A stretch of 64,000 nt of DNA from Hirundichthys speculiger (Eukaryota > Chordata > Actinopteri > Beloniformes > Exocoetidae). The stretch lies in the NCBI GenBank assembly GCA_018398805.1, contig JAGFBZ010001970.1, forward strand, positions 1,537,501 through 1,601,500. The letters are read 5' to 3'. This document shows positions 60,701 to 64,000 of the stretch, piece by piece. Numbering within the stretch: the first letter of the stretch is position 1; the number at the start of each line of letters is the position of its first letter. The translations under genes were made by a program, and so were the position numbers. The notes beneath the pieces are model-generated. The model saw nothing but the letters and a program-made list of their open reading frames with translations, was not told the origin of the DNA and did no database searches.

Positions 60701-63548
60701 GTTCCATGTGGTCTAAAGCTATGATTTTTTTTTTGTCCGTTTTCATCCATACAAACTCCACCTTAAAAATATGTACAATACAAAAAATAAAACAAAGTTC
60801 CTGGGTGTGCTTCTTATTTTATTTTATGAATGAAACATACGACAAAGTAATATACTGCCTCATGATATAATATGACTTTTAATACTTGCAGAAATGATCA
60901 ACGTCCCACTCCTCCACCTCGTCTGCCCAGTGGACAGCTTGTTCCAAAATCCTGGCTAAAACCCTGCAGCATCCTGTAGTAAAAAGAAAAATAACGTGTA
61001 AAATGTATTTTACATATGCTCTTTTCATTTCTTTTTTTTTTTACTTCACTCTTTGGGCATTAGCAGTCTACAGAAAGCCTAAGAAAAATAATGAGCATTA
61101 TGGAACTGTAGCTGAAAGGGGTTTTGATTCACCTTCGGTCCTCAGTTTTCGTATTTTAAAGCCAAGCCTTGGTTGACCTTATAAAAGGAAGTTGTCGATG
61201 GAAACATATGGTCTTATTTGCTTGCAAAGGCCAGCTAGAAAGAAACAATAATAGCGCCTATGTTCCCTTAATAATGGTATTACATCTATAATACATCTGT
61301 AATAGTCAGGCAACTGTGGTCTTTTCAACTTTTCTAAGTAAAAAGAAAAAAAAAAAAACCTTACCAAGTCAGTACAAGCTCAGGTCAGACCGAGGCTATC
61401 AAAGAATTCTTGGCATCTTATATATCAGTATTTGCAAAATCATGGCGTAACAGTCTGTATGGTGCTCTGGGGAGCCGTTCTTGTGTAAAAGCTCTTTGGA
61501 TTTTTTCTATGTCCATCTGGAAATCATTAGAGACCCACTATGTCACATTGTCATTTTTCTCACGGAGCTTTTATTTGTAATAACATCAAAAAAAAAAAAA
61601 AAAGTAAAGTAAAGAAAACAAGAAAAGAGCATGTATATTTATCAGCTCATGTAGTTATGGTTTTAAACTAAACGTAAATCTATAAAGAGATTAATACCTA
61701 CAACTGCAAATAATGCAAACATGTCTTCAGTAAGACTATCAAATTTATCCAGGTTAAAAAATGTAGAAACAAGAGAATGGATTTAAAGAATTGTGGGGTT
61801 TAATTCACTCAGAACTACCAAATCTGGGCACAAACATGAATTCTATTTTATCCTCGCCCTGCAATAAGCGCATGCATAGAATAATGTTAAAACATCCTCA
61901 ATGAAGATACTCACTCACTGGAAAGAACAGAACTGACCCCAGAGTATCTGTAAAAATGTAGAAATAGAAATACAGCAGTCGTATTCAAGTTAAATTAATA
62001 TAGTAGTCGTCAGGCAATACTGAAAAGAAAAGAGAGAGGGTAGAAAAACATGCTCATAAATAGCAAAACAAAAACAATGAAAGCAAAATGGAAAACGGTT
62101 TAAAAATTTACTTTTCCACAATTTGCATAAATCTAAGTTCTCAGAACAGATCCCAGAAATATTCAAATATTAAGTGGCACAAACGTTTAACAGAACTCTT
62201 CCTTAATTTCATCTCTGTGCACATTGTCCAAATGTATGATTGTGTTTCTTCTATCATAACTAAGACAAGAAAATACTTGGTATCAAGGGTTTACAGTAAA
62301 TCCAACGAACCCTCTTCATTATTTAGCACGCTGATAAATGTTAAAAGAAGGATGAAGAGCTTGTGCCAAGCTGAGTTATTCATAGCATGGAATTGTGACT
62401 CTTACACGGAAGTAATCACAGGCAGCCGTGTCTCTTTCTTCTTTACATTTTCAGTTTCTAATATATGTTGAATGAGGCATCTCTCAGATAGAATATTCAG
62501 GATCTAGCAGAATGCTCTCCTGCCAGGCATAATAGTGAATAATATAATATTATACCATAGAAAATATTTAGAACCATTATTTATACACATTATTTAAATG
62601 CTATAGATGTGTGTAGTTATTGGCTTTTATGGTAAATAGTAACATTTAAGAACACTGGCTGTTATCTAACAAATAATTACTTTATTAATGGGGAGAATTT
62701 TTCAGTCAGGCCAAAGTATGTTGTTTTTTTTTCTTTTACATTAACTCATTATTCTGTTCCTTTGATTTGTATCACAACCAGGACTCCATTCTCATCCTTT
62801 CCAGTAGTTAGTTCTGTTGGTACTGACAGACATGTTGGTATTCTGACGTGTTGCTCACTGACCTTTCCGCTCTGCCTGTAGCTGCTTAGCCCTCATATAT
62901 CACTGATAGTGCACTATTACTGCTGGACACGGACACTCTGCAGTAGATCCCGCTGGTTCACTGCCTGGAACCAGCGGGGACGGAGGAGGTGGATCAAAGG
63001 GATGTCCTGGCTGAATCCAGATGAACTACAAGTCACTTGAGGGGCTAAATCAGCATCTCAATATGTGCTAGTTGCTTTTCTTTAAATAGTTTCATGTTTC
63101 TTACATTTATATATATGTATATTTCTTTTCTTCTCTTTTTTTACTATAATTTGTACTGTACTGTATTATACTGAGTATTACAGCCGTGTTTTATTTGGTA
63201 CCACTTAATTAAACGCTTGGATCCAGTTAGATTTTTGACATTACCAGTTTATGACCAGATTTCATTATTTAGTTATTTATTTTTCTTAATAATTGCAGTA
63301 TCGTTACTTAGCATTATTACGCATTAGAATTGAGGGGTGTAGGATTTTTAAAAAGAAGCAAGACCTCTGCCAAGCGCAACAATTCCCCCATATAGCAATT
63401 TACACCATAAATATTCGTCTTACATATAAAACCGACAATATGCGAACGCTAAAAAAGTACCATATCTTCCTTTTTTTTGTGATGCACACAAAAATAAATA
63501 ATAATGCTATGAAGATTTCATGTAATATTTTTTCAAAGTCAATATATT
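57758..63548. other. Intronic DNA without a recognised gene
   Basis: AT-rich, increasingly so after 60.3 kb. It contains the GGAT repeat at 59350-59399 and A/T runs (58874-58886, 60727-60735, 61350-61358, 61588-61603). An open frame at 59756-60139 (127 codons) and one at 62088-62471 (127 codons) show no known domain. A proline-rich 35-codon frame ends at 60979; see the finding. 62870-63010 is GC-richer. Confidence 0.4.
59350..59399. repeat. (GGAT)n microsatellite
   Basis: About eleven GGAT units with one GAAT and one AGAT. The Ile-His-Pro-Ser peptide on the minus strand is the repeat read in frame. Confidence 0.96.
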
Positions 63549-63830
63549 TGTCATGGTCTGGGGCAGCCATGACAGCCATTTTGGTTTCTGTGTTAAGTTG
63601 GCGTCAATCCCTGTCTTTTGTGTTACCTGTTTCCTGTTTTACTTTGAAGGTCTGTCTTGTCTCCATTGTTTTCAGCTTTGCTTCCTTCCCTCTTGTTATC
63701 CTGATTGTCTGCACCTGCCTCTCGTTGGGGTTCCTGTGTATTTAAGTCTTGTCATGTCCCCTGTCTGTGCTGGTCTGTTGTCTTCTGTTTTTGCGTCTTA
63801 CGTTAAGTAGGTCTTTGTCTCGTGTTAAAT
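63549..63830 (+). mobile_element. LTR-like repeat family, copy 3 (5' part)
   Basis: Begins TGTCATGGTCTGGGG, is T-rich, and contains ttatcctgattgtctgcacc (about 63696) and the TATA-like tgtatttaagtc (about 63736), which also occur in order in copy 1. Its start TGTCATGG is close to the inverse of the CATAACA end of copy 1, as expected for LTR termini. The 3' part with the poly(A) signal is absent; a different repeat begins at about 63832. The 150-codon frame across it (63293-63745) is not a recognised protein. Confidence 0.5.
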
Positions 63831-63831
63831 G

Positions 63832-63960
63832 TAGTGATGGTGAGATGAAGCCTCGTGAAGCAGTGTCACACATTGGCCAGATGGTACGAGAAATGGTACA
63901 TTTCTTGCTGCTTCATATGCACATGACACCACCTACTGGTCAGGTTTATAATCACAGCCA
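63832..63960 (+). mobile_element. hAT-like MITE fragment (GATGAAGCCTCGTGAAGC)
   Basis: tgatggtgagatgaagcctc followed by gtgaagcagtgtcacacatt resembles a fish repeat starting TGATGGNGAGATGAAGCCTC. The opposite end is not seen before the window closes. Confidence 0.35.
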
Positions 63961-64000
63961 GCTGAATCTTAAGATGTGATGCATTGAATTTATGTATCAT

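Larger units (their letters stand above)
4682..64000 (+). other. Downstream intron of the ASIC gene (partial, inferred)
   Basis: The next expected coding segment (continuing VFTRYGKCYTFN in ASIC1 proteins) and later blocks such as GLEIMLDIQQ and the PPPWG region were looked for by eye and not found. If the gene continues on the + strand, the following intron is longer than 59 kb. No other protein-coding gene is supported in this stretch, only repeats and unexplained intronic DNA. An unseen exon of an overlapping gene or a non-coding RNA cannot be excluded. Confidence 0.6.

Noticed and set aside
4682..64000. Further ASIC exons
   Set aside because: Searched by eye for the TRYGKC, GLEIMLDIQQ and PPPWG blocks on the + strand; none found, though a translated search would be more reliable.

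Overview
This window looks like intronic DNA of a ray-finned (teleost) fish. The evidence is an AT-rich base composition, many simple-sequence repeats, and fish-type mobile-element debris (hAT, Tc1/mariner, Harbinger-like MITEs, RTE- and L2/Rex-type LINE pieces, LTR-like pieces), with only one convincing protein-coding exon. There are no bacterial-style genes, operons, tRNAs, rRNAs or CRISPR arrays.

The one supported exon lies at 4486-4681 on the + strand. It encodes 65 residues of the extracellular domain of an acid-sensing ion channel (ASIC, degenerin/ENaC superfamily). It is closest in my recollection to the fish ASIC1 group, probably asic1c. It has a good acceptor and a consensus donor, a phase-2 upstream junction and a phase-0 downstream junction. 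Neither neighbouring exon is visible. The window therefore holds at least 4.5 kb of the preceding intron and, if the gene continues normally, at least 59.3 kb of the following one.

Layout. 1-4485: upstream intron with a hAT-like MITE (940-1315). 4682-16 kb: an 8-bp minisatellite (7246-7496), a LINE-type 3' tail and a weak LTR-like piece. 16-26 kb: a (CATC)n tract, the first copy of an LTR-like family, a possible TATA/donor first-exon candidate near 20.6 kb, a decayed RTE-like reverse transcriptase (22.2-22.8 kb, minus) and two LINE-type tails. 31-36 kb is the repeat-rich core: a broken Tc1/mariner transposase with two hairpins, a LINE endonuclease fragment, and a striking array of alternating inverted repeats (35594-36104) that contains a perfect 26-bp-arm hairpin. 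40-55 kb: simple repeats, Z-DNA-prone tracts, a pair of about 140-bp direct repeats 1.6 kb apart (46354 and 47966), two copies of another dispersed repeat, and a perfect 20-bp-arm hairpin (54846-54890). 56.9-57.8 kb: a Harbinger-like MITE. 63.5 kb to the end: another LTR-like copy and a hAT-like fragment.

The genes do not form a pathway here: one exon of one ion-channel gene sits in a large, transposon-filled intron. The least explained structures are the palindromic array, the paired 140-bp duplication and the perfect hairpins. I saw no clear evidence of a wholly new gene system. All family names rest on motif recognition by eye, without database searches.
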